From Raphanus sativus (Eukaryota; Streptophyta; Magnoliopsida; Brassicales; Brassicaceae), in NCBI RefSeq assembly GCF_000801105.2, contig NC_079519.1, positions 14,134,668-14,198,667 of the forward strand: a DNA stretch of 64,000 nt, in the 5' to 3' direction. The notes below the pieces were generated by a model that was not told the origin of the DNA, made no database searches, and was given only the letters and a program-made list of their open reading frames with translations. Position numbers and translations under genes: made by a program. Below, piece by piece: positions 49,750-62,146 of the stretch; position 1 is the stretch's first letter, and each line of letters opens with the position of its first letter.

Positions 49750-52215
49750 TACCCTCCTCCTTGAAAAATTTTTGTCTTCAAAACTTGCTCATGTGATATA
49801 AGGATGTACCTCAAATTTTGTTGGACCTCTTCTGATGGATCAAGCGGTTCAGGCTCTTTGTTTTCTTGCTCAATTTGGACCGCCTGTTGGACCTGTAAGA
49901 CCCGAACCCGACCAGCTAGGCCGCGGTCGACGCCTCACGTCGCTCTGTCCACACACTGACCGAACCACTCAATTTTTCGCGCTTTATCTATACTTTCGCC
50001 TAAGGGCGAAGTCTATCTTAAACCTTAGCTTAAGACTACCTTAGTCATTCTCTAGCTTAGATCCTTTCAACTTATGCACAGTGGAATATTCTCTACTTAA
50101 CCATTGGTTTAAAACCAATCTCACACTCGTTAGGTCGAATCACCTTAGCCATGGTCAGTATACACAACTACTACCAGCTCCAAGGTTGATCCTGAACCTA
50201 ATCCAAGTCATACAATAACCGTGGTTCCATTCCCCTAACTATTCTATCTAGATCTAAGCAACATTACCAGATCATACCTTTGCCACATCCACGGAGCTTG
50301 ATAGCTCATTGTATCAGCTGACTTAACTGTTTAGCTAGCTCATCCAACTAGCTGAGCTGAACCACTTCACTTGATATTCCCTACTCTCTTCCAGCTGATC
50401 GAGCTGCGAGGTAGCTTCGTCCAGCTCCCCATCCACTCGTCCAACTCCTTTATACATGTATAAAATCTCTCCTTAGGTACTTAGTCATTCAACCAACCAT
50501 CCCCACAGACCAAGTACCTTTGGGAAGTCTTCACCTACAAAAACGACCTCAAGAAAACATGCTCCAAAAACTAATTAAAATTCATGAAAATTCATGATAA
50601 TTCCAAAATAAGAGAATGTTTCAATCAGATTTCCCATAACCAACCTCGATCGTACTGATCTCGGCCAAGATCAGCCAAACCAGCCATAAGGGACCACCTC
50701 TAAATCAATTAGATAAAACTAGTCTTAAACCATGATAATTCATGATAAATACCCATTAAGAGATTTCCATAATCAGATCTGAACAATTTCTTCAGGAACT
50801 ATCAGATCTCAACTTACCTGCTCAACCAAGGCCATGGAGGCCATGGAGAGAATTCTCTGAACCGGCCAACCTGTGGCTCAGTGCCTCCATTTATAAACAA
50901 CAGAGTATATGATTAATAATGCCCACCAGTTCCTGAGTCAATCAACCAACCACCCCACATGACTCAGAACTGATGAGTATTTACACATACCTAACCGGCC
51001 ATGGAACCATGAACCTGGTCAGTCTTGCTCTTCTTCATGGCTCTCAGCCAATCTTGTACCAACCCAAGGTTGATACCTATCATACCATATGATTCCATTA
51101 CCTCATTTCCACGGCCTGAATCCATTGGTAATGCAAAACCATAGATCTGGTTCACTCATGAACCACCATGAATCACTAACTGTTGCATAGCATCTAATTA
51201 CCATCCCACATGGATGAATTAGTTCAACTATGATCCGCCCCTTTCCTGAAGGTCCTGCATCTCTACAATACATCACAATATATGGTCTCCAAGGGCGTGC
51301 CATACTTGGCCTCATATGCACCTCAAGAGACACCAACATAAACCACAAAGTAATCATATGTACATGTTACCTTATACTTGATCTTACTAGATCTTGTGCT
51401 TCCTGTATCATGTCTGGCCTTGTGCCTCTTGCACTTGTCTTAAACAGGTCTTATCACATACCTCCATTATTGATAATATCCATTAATGGGTCGCACCCAT
51501 CATCCCTTCCATGGAACTTCCATGAAAACAGTTTCTGCACTGCATCTGCCTTCAAGGCTGTTCATGCCATTGGGAGTGAAGTCCGGCCTTCTCCATTCTC
51601 CGCTGACTATTTGCGTGTGTTTCCATGATGTAGAGGAAGCCTAGGGTGTGTTCATACATGATCAAACACCACCCAAGGGTCGTGCATCATTTCCCTCTTC
51701 AGTTCCCATGAAACTGCCTTTCTACACACATCTGCCTTCAAGGCTGTCTCCACCATTGGAAGTGCATTCCGGCCCTCCATCTTCTCTCCTGGCTATTTGC
51801 ATGTGTAGTATGGATGTAGAGGAAGCCCATAGCATGGCAAAACATAATCAAAACACACCAGAGGATCGGTCATAACCCTCTCCATGATTGCGCACCAAAA
51901 CTGCCTCTTTGCTGCCTTTGAATGCATCTCTGTCTTGGATTGTGTAATCCGACCATCTCTCTGTTTTTATCTTTTTTTCTTTGTGTTTTAGGAAGAATAA
52001 AGGCTCTCTGGCTTGCCTGCAAAGGCAGGGACTTGCCCTCCTTTTATAGACGAAGTAGTGGTTACTTTCCAACCATTGCACCTTTTCGGTATTAATTATG
52101 TCTATTGATTTAATCAATGGTCCAGATCACACATGTTCGTCTGTGGGAGTTACCAGACGTCCTTGACAGCCCTAACTGCCCCTAGACATGTCGTAAATAA
52201 GTCCTGGCTGGTTGC
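49750..52215. other. Non-coding interior of element D (possibly another nested element)
   Basis: Starts with the polypurine tract complement. The first ~140 bases can be read on the minus strand as a degenerate coding tail. From TGTAAGACCCGAACCCGACC (49889) the sequence resembles an LTR end (GGGTCTTACA on the minus strand), but no partner was found. The rest has no convincing ORF. A tandem duplication lies at 51488-51950. Confidence 0.45.
51488..51950. repeat. Tandem repeat, about 188-bp unit, 2.5 copies
   Basis: Each unit runs from a ggtcg..catcat stretch through 'ctgccttcaaggctgt...cattgg.agtg' and 'ctatttgc.tgtgt...gtagaggaagcc'. Starts at about 51488, 51677 and a partial third at about 51863. 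Confidence 0.7.
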
Positions 52216-53675
52216 TGGTATCACTCAAATTAACCTAAGGAGTGAATTACTCTCATCAAAAGAGGTCAAGTTATAGTACTTAGGGATCGAATCCACAAGG
52301 AGCTAAGGCACACACAAGATTTAATAGTTATGATTTAGCTAGGCTAACAGTAAATATATTATAAAGCAGTAAATGAATATGGTAAAGCAGTAAATAAAAC
52401 AGTAAACAAGATGAATAATATAATTGTTCAGCTTGGCAAGGAGTTGTTTGATGGAAGGATGGTAGCTAGATCTAGGACTTCTATTCAGGTATTGGGGATT
52501 ATAATCTCTATAAATGCTTTAACAAGTTGCTTGCATGATACTATAGATCTCAGCCGCTTAACATATGTGATAAATCACTGGTTAAAATATCTAGATCTCT
52601 GGCCACACCTTTCGCATGATGACACAGAAAAAGAGTCGTTCGATATCCTTTCGAGATATCGAGCGATACACCTTTCGCAGCGCCGATCGATTCACCTGTC
52701 GGGATATCGATCAACGGCTTCTAGATCTGCCTAGGCGCGAACCGAATATGACCACAAGGTCCCAAGGCGGAACTGTCGTTCTTCTCAACGGGAGACATGC
52801 AAGCTCAAATGGATAATTCAAGATAATCAAAGATCCTAGTGATCTATGTTCTAGTTAGCTAATCTAGAACAAGCATTGAGTTCAATCCATTTGATGAATA
52901 TCACAACTTAGCAAGTATAGTTTGGGGCTAATCCCACAAACCTATCCGAGCCATAGATCTAACAGGTGGATCTATTCAGACATGATACTTGTCACAGAAA
53001 TCATAGATGAATAGATGAAAATGCAATAGATAATATAAAACCAAAAGCTAAGAAGTTCCAGGAGGACTCTCAAGGAGTTCATCCCTTCTCTCCTAAGAGA
53101 AACAATGAAAGCGTAAAGAGCGTCTAAAGCGTAGAAAGCGTACCTGTCAACAATGGCTTAGAAATAACATAAATAGGATTTTTGGTCGTCAAGGGTATTT
53201 TGGTAACTTTGTGGTGACTCCTGGGCTTCAGTCGGTCATGAAATATACTCAGCCCACATTCTGATGTCCCTGTCGATCGACATGCAGTGTGCTGTGTCGA
53301 TCGACATACAATCCTCTTCTCGGCAGCTTCCTCTCGCGAGGCAGACTGACCACTCTTCAGTAAATTGGGCATAACTTATGCTACAGGATGCAATTTTACC
53401 TCAGACCGGTGTAATTGGAAAGCTAACTCAAATATCTATCTTGTGTCAAAATATGGGCTAAATCTAACGGTGGGAAGGTCTCCATCGAGAGTTAAATATC
53501 TGAAGCGTCTGTGCAGTTCTGCACTTCGAAGACTCCAAAAGGCACAAAAATCACCATTTATCTCCAAATCATCCATGAACCTGTAAATACTCTAAATAGA
53601 CTCCAATACATAATAAATAGTATATAAAACACTTATATAACATGGGTAAAAAAAGGTAAAATCCATGGTATATCA
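52216..53675 (-). repeat. Element E 3' LTR
   Basis: TGGTATCACTC...ATGGTATATCA. Contains two TGTCGATCGACAT palindromes near 53272-53312. The adjoining interior reads TCTGGGGGAGT on the minus strand, the polypurine tract. Confidence 0.88.
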
Positions 53676-55938
53676 ACTCCCCCAGACTTACCCTTTTGCT
53701 TTTTCTCAAACAAAACAAACAGGCAGTCTCTCTGAAAGAGGTTTGAAAACAGCAGAGACTCAAATGAATTTCAAAACTCAGTTCATCATCTCTCTAGTAG
53801 TGCAAACCAAATCATTAAACATCCTAACCTTACAAGCACATTATACAATATCCTAGTATAGCAACCAAATTCCACTAGTTCCACAACCTAACAGATCCTG
53901 TTTGACAATCCCCTCTACTAACCTCATTTCTTTCATAAAAATAAAAGTGTAGGCTTTACTCTGGGAGTATCGATCAAATGACACATGGATTCAACTCAAA
54001 CAAGTTTCTGAACACACATGTAGTCTTCTCTGATCTCTTTCTCCCCTCATCTCTCTTCTCTGAATCTCTTATTAGTTTCAATTTCAACAGGTTTCGATGC
54101 CAACACAGGTCATCTAGTCTATCTCATTGACATTGCATTTGTAACTCATACATTTTGAGAAAGTGTAACGAATAATGGGGTCTCATGTAATTTACCTATC
54201 CCTCGTTTCCATAATGTGTGATCATCCTTGAGATTTAGAATAATGGGGTCGCAGGAGACACTCCTACCCCTCTGCCTCTCAAGAAATCATTTCAATCTTT
54301 TATAACATAAACTTAGATCTTGAGATGCCGAAGAGAGAGAAGGAAGGGAACCAGAAACACATAGACTTTTTACCTTGCAGACTTGCAGGAGGATTCCGAT
54401 CCAATGGTTACCAAGCCCCAAGACAAGCAAATCAAGTCAGTATTAGGTTGGAGGTCAGCTTTGGTTCCTTCAAACAATTTCAGCAAGTGCAAACATAGTT
54501 GACAGGTTGATTCACTTTGGTATCTCTAGTACTTCTGCAATCAGTAAGTCTAAGACTGGTCTAAAGAGTGGTTAGATGACAAAAAGTAAATCGATTAAGA
54601 TTATATCCCCTTCTTGACTCAATAAATTTTTTTTTGAAAATATTTTAAATAAGACAAATAAAGTAAATAACCATTAGTAATCCCCCCAGACTTAAATTAC
54701 ACTGTCCCAGTGTAACACAGTCGGTGGTATGAAAAACATAAAGCATAATTACGAAAATTAACAAGTTAGAACGATATACCAGCTCGCTGATGTCTGTGTT
54801 GATCGACACAATGAAGTATCAATCGATCGTTGAAGATGAAGCGTTGTCGAACGATATCGATATTATCTGATCAGTCGATGGCTAGACATATCGTTTGACA
54901 CAATGAAGAGACAATCGATCGTGTGATATGAAGTGCTGGCGATCGATATCGTGCTGGTCTCATCGGGCGATGTTCTGGGCAACCGTTTACTTGGATCTTT
55001 TTTTTTTCACTAACTAAAACACAATATCAGTATAACATCCCCCAGACTTAAATAACACTATAGTGGTGTTATCAAGTCGGAGATTGGTGAGAAATAAACC
55101 ATAAGTACTCAATGTAACAAGTTAGAACGAAATACCTGACCGGAATAGATGTTAATCGATGTAAATGTGTTGTCATCGGTCGTGGCAGATTTGGTTATGT
55201 CGATCGATATCGACTTCTTCTCGTCGGTCGATATTATGGCAATTGTTTACTCGGGTCCCTATTCTGAATAGCTAATCTAAATTATAATATTAGTACGACC
55301 TCCCCCAGACTTAAACAACACTGTTACTAGTGTTATAGAGCCTAAGATTGGTGGAAGAATAAATCATAAGGACAATAATTAACAAGGAAGAACAGTATAC
55401 CTAACTTTGATGTGAATATTAACCAACACAGTTAAGTGGCGATCGATACTTTTGATGCTCTATCGATTAACACAATTAAGTGGCAATCGATCGATGCTAG
55501 TGATACTCTGTCGACCGATGCTGGCCAGCCATGGTCGATTCTTGTGGGAACTCATCTTCCTTGATTATATCCCCTGTATTTTTGCCTAACATAAAACACT
55601 AAAATAAAACATTAAAAGTCAGTAACAGATAAATATAAAAGAATTTTTTTTTTCGGATGAACAGTGTCTGCTACAGTAACATTGCTACAGTAACATTGCA
55701 CTGTTGCTACAGTGTCAGGCGTACTGTTCATATTTTTTTTTTAACCTGCGATAATTAAAAACAGAAATCATTAGTATATGAAAATAAATCCAAATTTAAA
55801 ACAAACCTAACAGTGGGTTGCCTCCCACTCAGCGTTTTTTTTTAGTCATGAGCTTGACTTTTGGAGATCTAATTTAGTCCGGATGAGAATGAGAATATGC
55901 TCCAAAACAAATCTCAATGTCCAATCTTTGAGGCTTTA
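53676..55938. repeat. Element E interior: repeated PPT-like blocks, no coding sequence
   Basis: CCCCCAGACTT recurs at about 53679, 54683, 55039 and 55302 (and again at 56268). The last three start 260-360-bp units of common layout: a dyad around acactg...cagtgt, 'aacaagttagaac', a 'tatacc' and ATCGATCG-rich sequence. CTACAGTAACATTG repeats follow at about 55669-55720. No ORF supported. Confidence 0.65.
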
Positions 55939-57616
55939 TCATTCTTGTGTGAAAGCTTCCTCCATAGACTTTTCTCCTTTGTTTATCATCTCAGCAATAA
56001 GGAGTGCTCGAAGCTTTGCAAACGGCTGTGAGAAGCTTCTGCTGCGCACTCTGGATGTCCTAACACAATCTGAAAAGTAAGGAGTCAATGGTAACTGAGA
56101 ACCTCCCTTGGTTCGTTTCCGCTTCTTCCAATTTCTCTTCTTCTTTTCCACAGACTTGTGTAGTCTCACTCCAAATTTCCTGACATCATCGGAGAAGTGA
56201 GGAATCAATGCTAACTGAGAATCCCTTTTGGTTCTTTTTTCTCTTCCTCCAATTCATCATCATCTTTCCCCCAGACTTTTCTGAACGCGTGGTTGTATCT
56301 CCATCAAAAATATTTCCACACACTTCATACTCATTCTGCTCTGATTCGCGTCTGGTATCGATCGATGAACCAGTGGTAGTGTCGATAAATAACAGATTGA
56401 TAATGTCAATCGGTGGTATTCGGTAGATGTCGATCGATGGTGGAGTGATATTATCGATCGATGTTTTCTGAACAGTGTCGATCGAGACTTCTTCACTGAG
56501 GCTTTTCTCGACTTCAGTTCTACACCTCATCTCCCTCTGAGAAGCTACTACATGCTGATGATCATTAAATACTCCATTGCAGGAATCTATATGTATACCT
56601 CTATCTGGTTGTATAGGAGATTCAGCTTCAACCACGGTACATGGAACAATAATCTTCACAGGGTCATGTATCCTCTTCACTCTTTTGCAAATCCCAGCAG
56701 CTTCTTCTGCGCATATGGGTCTTAGGTGTTCAGGGACAGCAAGGTATGAGGTCTCAGACTCGTGCATTCTCACTTCAATCGGTTCCAGCTCAACTGTGTA
56801 TCCTGCTAGCTCGTCCAACCATTGGTGTCGATCGATGCACCCGGGTGGGTGTCGATCAATACTATCGGGTGGGTGTCGATCAATGCTATCTGGCGGGTGT
56901 CGATCGATCTCATCAGGTCGGTATCGATCGATTCTAGCCTTTTACGAAGTCTCCAATTTTTTTCTCATAGTGTTCCGCTCGTCATCAAGATTCTTTTCTG
57001 ACTCAAGCCATTCCTCCAGCTCTATGAAGTCTTCCATAGTGACTTCTACACTCGAATCCAATTCTCTAAGTTGTTCTCCATCCTCCAACTCCAAAAATTC
57101 TTCTAGCTCCAAGAAATCTTTCATGGTGATCTCCTTTTCTACATCTTGGTTGGGATAACAACTTGATACATCAATGCTCTTCTGTGTCGAGTCTGCAATG
57201 TCCAGAGGAGACCTCGAACTTTCAGGGATTTCAAGTGGTATCGATCGATGACCAAAGTATGTATCGATCGACTCGGAGGTGCTGGTGGCGATCGATGCTG
57301 AAGTGATGTTATCGATCGATGTCGAGGTCGCGGGGTCGATCGATGCTAAGATTGTGTCACTAATATCGGCTTCTTCTACTCTACTCAGTTCTTCAGGTGC
57401 CATCTGTTCATCATCCTTTACCATATATTCCAGCATAGCTCTTTTCTCAATCTCTAGATTTGCTGCAGCATCACATGAAGTTGTTGAGGAAAGCGTTTGT
57501 GATGTCTTTCCAGGTAGTAACAGATCCTTGTGGCAACTTCCTGAACCAACATGTTGTTTCTCCAGTAAGAGAATATGAGAATAATTTGCAGAAGTAGTAG
57601 TCTTCAGGGACTCCAT
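55939..57616 (-). pseudogene. Element E downstream region with Ser-Ile-Asp-rich ORF remnants
   Basis: Minus-strand open stretches (57616-56942, 56818-56186, 56208-55939) are rich in recurring SID / SIDT / SIDN triplets created by ATCGATCG-type repeats, with acidic segments (EEFLELEDGEQL, EEWLESEKN). A 120-bp direct duplication lies at about 56065-56290. There is no RT or integrase motif. These are remnants of an Athila-type reading frame and not host genes. Confidence 0.5.
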
Positions 57617-58699
57617 TGCATTTGATGGTCGAAGCTAAATCTTCGAATGCCTCTAAGTGGTTAGTGGCATCTTCATAATGAAGACCATGAAAAAGAGTCT
57701 GACCCACAAGAGAGATATATGCAGTAGGTAGCTCAGGGACGGAACTCTGGAATGTTGAACGACGCAATGCAGACCTTTTAGCATATAAATCCTCAGGACT
57801 GTTGTAGTCTCGGAGTGCTCTTTGTCGTTCTGTCCCAGCATTCACAGCAGTAGCATCAGGGATTTCGAGAGGTATCGATCGATGAGACAAGTCTGTATCG
57901 ATCATTTCTGAAGTGCTGATATCGATCAATGCTGAAATCGAATCACTTTTATCAGCTTTTTCTACTATGCTCGGCTCTCTAGATACATCTTGTTCATCAT
58001 CCTCAACCGTACCATGGTTGACCAGCTGTCCTCTGTTCAGTTTGTCCATCTTTGTATCCTCATAAGCATGTTGATCCTGAATGTCTGGCTGCTTGACATG
58101 AGTTGTTGGGGTCTCAGAATCTCCATTCTGATAGCTGTAGACATAATCAATAATCTGGCTGATACTAGTCATTATTCGATTCTCATGATCTTCAGTCATC
58201 TTGTCTATAATGTAATCAAACCTTTTACTTCGAATTGCTACAGCTTCACTGAAAAATTTACCTAAGAAGGCGCTTTTGATGTCTTCCCAACAGGTTAGAG
58301 ATCTTGGCTGCAACTTACTGAACCAGCTAAAAGCATCTCCAGATAAAAAATAAGGAAAGATCTTGCAGATAATGTGATCTACATGTACCTAATTATGCGC
58401 GCTTGATGATGAGGCTAGCCCCTCGAGTGTCTTGATAAGATCTTTGGGGTTTTCAAAAGGAAGACCTTTGAAAGGGTCCTCGCTTCCCAAATCATACCAT
58501 TGGCTTGTCAAAGTAAAGTCGTTTGTCTCAGCAACATCAATCACATCAGGGATTACATCACCATCTGCATTAATCAATTGTCCTCTGGTGTTGCAAGTAC
58601 GACATTCTTCGTCTCGCCAGATACCTCTCTTATCAATCTTAAGTATGAGTGCTCTGACCTCCTTTGTCTCCCAGCAAGTGGTGTCTGTCGATCCATGAT
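57471..58699 (-). pseudogene. Element E Athila-type gag remnant
   Basis: From MDRQTPLAGRQRRSEHSY (58699) in sense order: PFENPKDLIKTLEGLASSSS, a break at 58389, then SLTCWEDIKSAFLGKFFSEA. A second related unit follows: HYEDATNHLEAFEDLAST, DYYFCKLFSYSLTGETTCWF and TTWKDITNAFLNNF. These are gag-core motifs of Athila elements, present twice, so gag is internally duplicated or rearranged. A frameshift lies near 58575 and a stop at 58389. Confidence 0.75.
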
Positions 58700-59245
58700 G
58701 AACAGAATTTTTCGGCGTCGGATGAACAGTGTCCGGATGAACAGTACCCGAATGAACAGTGTCATGGTGAATAGTGTTTTGATGAACAGTACCGCGATGA
58801 ACAGTGTCGCGATGAACAGTGTCGCGATGAATAGTACCATGATGAACAGTGTTTCGGTGAACAGTATCGATCGATACGGATGAACAGTGTTCAGATGAAC
58901 AGTGTTTTCGTGAATAGTGCCGTGATGAACAGTGTTTCGGTGAACAGTGCTGAAGTGAACAGTATCGATCGACACGGGATGAACAGTGTCGATCGACGTC
59001 GGATGAATAGTGTTGCGATGAACAGTGTCACGATGAACAGTATCGAACGACACAGAATGAACAGTGTCGATCGATTTCAGATGAACAGTGTTCAGATGAA
59101 CAGTATTTTCGTGAACAGTACTCCGATGAATAGTACCGGGAGGAACAGTAATCGGATGAATAATAATCGGATGAATAGTACCTGGATGAACAGTACCCGC
59201 GTGAATAGTACCATGATGAATAGTACCTCAGTGAACAGTGTCGTT
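58700..59245. repeat. Minisatellite of ATGAACAGTGT units in element E leader
   Basis: About 40 degenerate 13-20-bp units with core GATGAACAGTGT or GATGAATAGTAC, some with ATCGATCGA inserts. It lies between the gag start and the PBS, in the transcribed leader. Long open frames on both strands (MNSV... and TVH...) are by-products of the repeat. Confidence 0.88.
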
Positions 59246-59530
59246 TGACGATTTGTGTACTCCGTTGATTACCGGTTCTTGTAGGGTGTCGATCGATTTG
59301 TGGTGTATGCTATCGATCGATGCTGCTTGGAGGGTGTCGATCGTTACATCCCTCGTAGACTTACGGATCGTGCATAAACCAGCAGGTTGCTTCTTTGAAT
59401 AAGCTTAAAATCCTTTCTTCATTGATGCTTCTGGTATGTACCTGAAACAGAAAAAAAAATTTATGAAATTTTTGAATAATAATAAAACCTAAATAAAATC
59501 TAACTAAATAAGATCTAATGGCGATCGAAG

Positions 59531-59553
59531 CTCCCCGGCAACGGCGCCAAATT
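59531..59553 (-). other. Primer binding site of element E
   Basis: Minus strand TTGGCGCCGTTGCCGGGGA, the Athila-type site, just inside the 5' LTR. Confidence 0.88.
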
Positions 59554-61011
59554 TAGTATCACTCAAATTACCCTAAGGAGTGAATTACTTTCATCAAAAG
59601 AGGTCAAGTTATAGTACTTAGGGATCGAATCAACAAGGAGCTAAGGCACAAACTAGATCTAATAGTTATGATTTAGCTAGGCTAACAGTAAATATATTAT
59701 AAAGCAGTAAATGAATATGGTAAAGCAGTAAATAAAACAATAAACAAGATGAACAATATAATTGTTCAGCTTGGCAAGGAGCTGTTTGATGGAAGGATGG
59801 TAGCTAAATCTAGGACTTCTATTCAGGTATTGGGGATTATAATCTCTATAAATGCTTTAACAAGTTGCTTGCATGATACTATAGATCTCAGCCGCTTAAC
59901 ATATGTGATAAATCACTGGTTAAAATATCTAGATCTCTGGCCACACCTTTCGCATGATGACACAGAAAAAGAGTCGGGTTGATATCCTTTTGAGATATCG
60001 AGCGATACACCTTTCGCAGCGCCGATCGATTCACCTGTCGGTATATCGATCGACGGCTTCTAGATCTGCCTAGGCGCGAGCCGAATATGACCACAAGGTC
60101 TCAAGGAGGAACTGTCGTTCTTCTCAACATGAGACAGGCAAGCTCAAATGGATAATTCAGATTAATCAAAGATCCTAGTGATCTATGTTCTAGTTAGCTA
60201 ATCTAGAACAAGCATTGAGTACAATCCATTTGATGAATATCACAACTTAGCAAGTATAGCTTGGGGCTAATCCCACAAACCTATCTGAACCATAGATTTA
60301 ACAGGTGGATCTATTCAGACATGATACTTGTCACAGAAATCATAGATGAATATATGAAAATGCAATAGATAATATAAAAGCAAAAGTAAAGGAGTTCCAG
60401 GAGGAATCTCAAGGATTTCCTCCCTTCTATCCTAAGAGAAACAATGAAAGCGTAAAGAGCGTTTATAGCGTAGAAAGCGTAGCCGTCAACAATGGCTTAG
60501 AAATAACATAAATAGGGTTTTTGGTCGTCAAGGGTATTTTGGTAACTTTGTGGTGACTCCTGGGCTTCACTCGGTCATGAAATATACTCAGCCCACATTC
60601 TGATGTCCCTGTCGATCGACATGCAGTGTGCTGTGTCGATCGACATACAATCCTCTTCTCGGCAGCTTCCTCTCGCGAGGCAGACTGACCACTATTCAGT
60701 AAATCGGGCATAACCTCTGCTACAGGATGCGGACCTCAGACCGGTGGCATTGGAAAGCTAACTCAAATCTCTATCTTGTGTCAAATGATGGGCTAAATCC
60801 AACGGTGGGAAGGTCTCCATCGAGAGTTAAACATCTGAAGTGTGTGTGCAGTTCTGCACTTCGAAAGACTCCAAAAGGCACCAAAATCACCATTTATCTC
60901 CAAATCATCCATGAACCTGTAAATACTCTAAATAGACTCCAATACATAATAAATAGTATATAAAACACTTATATAACATGGGTAAAAATGGATAAAATCC
61001 ATGGTATATCA
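59554..61011 (-). repeat. Element E 5' LTR
   Basis: Starts TAGTATCACTC where the other LTR has TGGTATCACTC: one terminal base changed (C to T on the sense strand). Ends ATGGTATATCA, followed by TSD GTTGC. Confidence 0.88.
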
Positions 61012-61523
61012 GTTGCCAAAGCCCCTGGTCTGATCCCAAGTGCTCACCGGCCCATCGGCACACCCGGGTGGTCCACATGGTCCGACCACTATCCGGACCT
61101 GGCTCAACTGTCCAAGACTTGAACACTCATTCCAGCTGAGTTGAGCTGATACCAGCTGAATGAGCAAGTTCATCCAGCTCATGGAGCTGACACACTCTTC
61201 AGTGAGCTACACTAAGATGTACTATACTTCATCTAGCTGGTCGAGCTTGCTCACCGCATCGCCCAGCTGCCATACACTTTGTACAGCTCCTTTATACTTG
61301 TCTCCTTCTTGGTTTAGCTATGTCTTAGCTTCCTGATGCCCTTAACCTTACTTCCAGGCCTTAATGCCCTTGGGTTTAGGTCACATGACTTGACTGGTGC
61401 GTCTCCTCGCACAATGGCTGATCCTAACGATCATATTCAGGATCGGGGACAGGGCAGGACCAATCCGTCCAAACCATCGCATGTGTATCTTTGTATGTGA
61501 AAACATATCTCACCTCTTAACCC
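61012..61523. other. Element D interior, right of element E
   Basis: No ORF of note. The last ~40 bases continue the gag frame below past a TAG (FV-stop-GLRGEIC on the minus strand). The 'cagctg.tcgagct' motifs echo those at 50300-50450. Confidence 0.45.
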
Positions 61524-61951
61524 CTAAACAAACTGGTCCATGACATTCTCATTGCTTAATCCTGGATTGAGCCGAATGCAAAGATACTTGAATTGCTTTT
61601 GATACTCTATGACTGTCTTATCATCTTGGCAAAGTGTACGAAACTGCCTCCGGATTTCTTGATACTGATCGCGTGGAATGTATTGTTTTCTCATCATATT
61701 TTTCATCTCATCCCAAGTTGATTTCGAAAATACCGGTGATGATTTCCTTTTGCAGTAGATTGGCTCCACCAGTGTTGAGCTTGGTTGATGAGCTGATCGG
61801 CTGCAATGTACACTTTCTCAAAATCTGGACAGCCGCAAGAATGGAAGAACTCATTCATCTTGTGCTCCCATTCAAAATACTCATCAGGGCCTGATCTTCC
61901 TGCAAAATAATAATCTTCTTGCTTCAAAAGACTCCAAGGATGGTTCACCAT
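61487..61951 (-). pseudogene. Element D gag fragment
   Basis: Retrotransposon gag core: YFEWEHKMNEFFHSCGCPDF, INQAQHWWSQ, then after a frame change TWDEMKNMMRKQYIPRDQYQ, QFRTLCQDDKTVIEYQKQF and NPGLSNENVMDQFV. Matches the Retrotrans_gag family pattern (WxxFxxxFxxxYxP). Frames break near 61730 and a TAG follows V at 61524. No pol. Confidence 0.75.
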
Positions 61952-62132
61952 GTTGCTGTTGCTGAACTGGTTTTCCGTATCTCTTTATTTTTTTTATTTT
62001 TTTAACAGAAACTTAGAAAAACAAAACAGAAAAAAAGAGAGGAAAATAATTTTTTTCTAGGGTTTCTTTGGAGAATAGAATGAAAGAAAAAAAAAAAAAA
62101 AAAAACAAAAGGATAGATGATATGAGCTTTTG

Positions 62133-62146
62133 GCTCTGATACCAAA
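62133..62146 (-). other. Primer binding site of element D
   Basis: Minus strand TGGTATCAGAGCC, complementary to the initiator methionine tRNA 3' end, directly inside the 5' LTR. Confidence 0.85.

Larger units (their letters stand above)
52216..61011 (-). mobile_element. Element E: non-autonomous Athila-like retrotransposon nested in element D
   Basis: LTRs 52216-53675 (1460 bp) and 59554-61011 (1458 bp), very similar. TSD GTTGC at 52211-52215 and 61012-61016. PBS TTGGCGCCGTTGCCGGGGA (minus strand, inside the right LTR) is the Athila type. The interior carries gag pieces and repeats but no RT or integrase, so it depends on other elements. Confidence 0.9.

Noticed and set aside
56577..57158. 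Plus-strand Ser-rich ORF of 193 residues
   Set aside because: Antisense shadow of the SID-repeat region in element E.
58700..59248. Plus- and minus-strand ORFs of MNSV or TVH repeats
   Set aside because: They are by-products of the 13-bp minisatellite and have no domain or conserved start.
49889..61480. A further LTR element starting TGTAAGACCCG
   Set aside because: The end looks like an LTR terminus, but no partner LTR or TSD could be found.
62133..62146. tRNA gene fragment (TGGTATCAGAGCC)
   Set aside because: It is the primer binding site next to the LTR of element D; no cloverleaf surrounds it.
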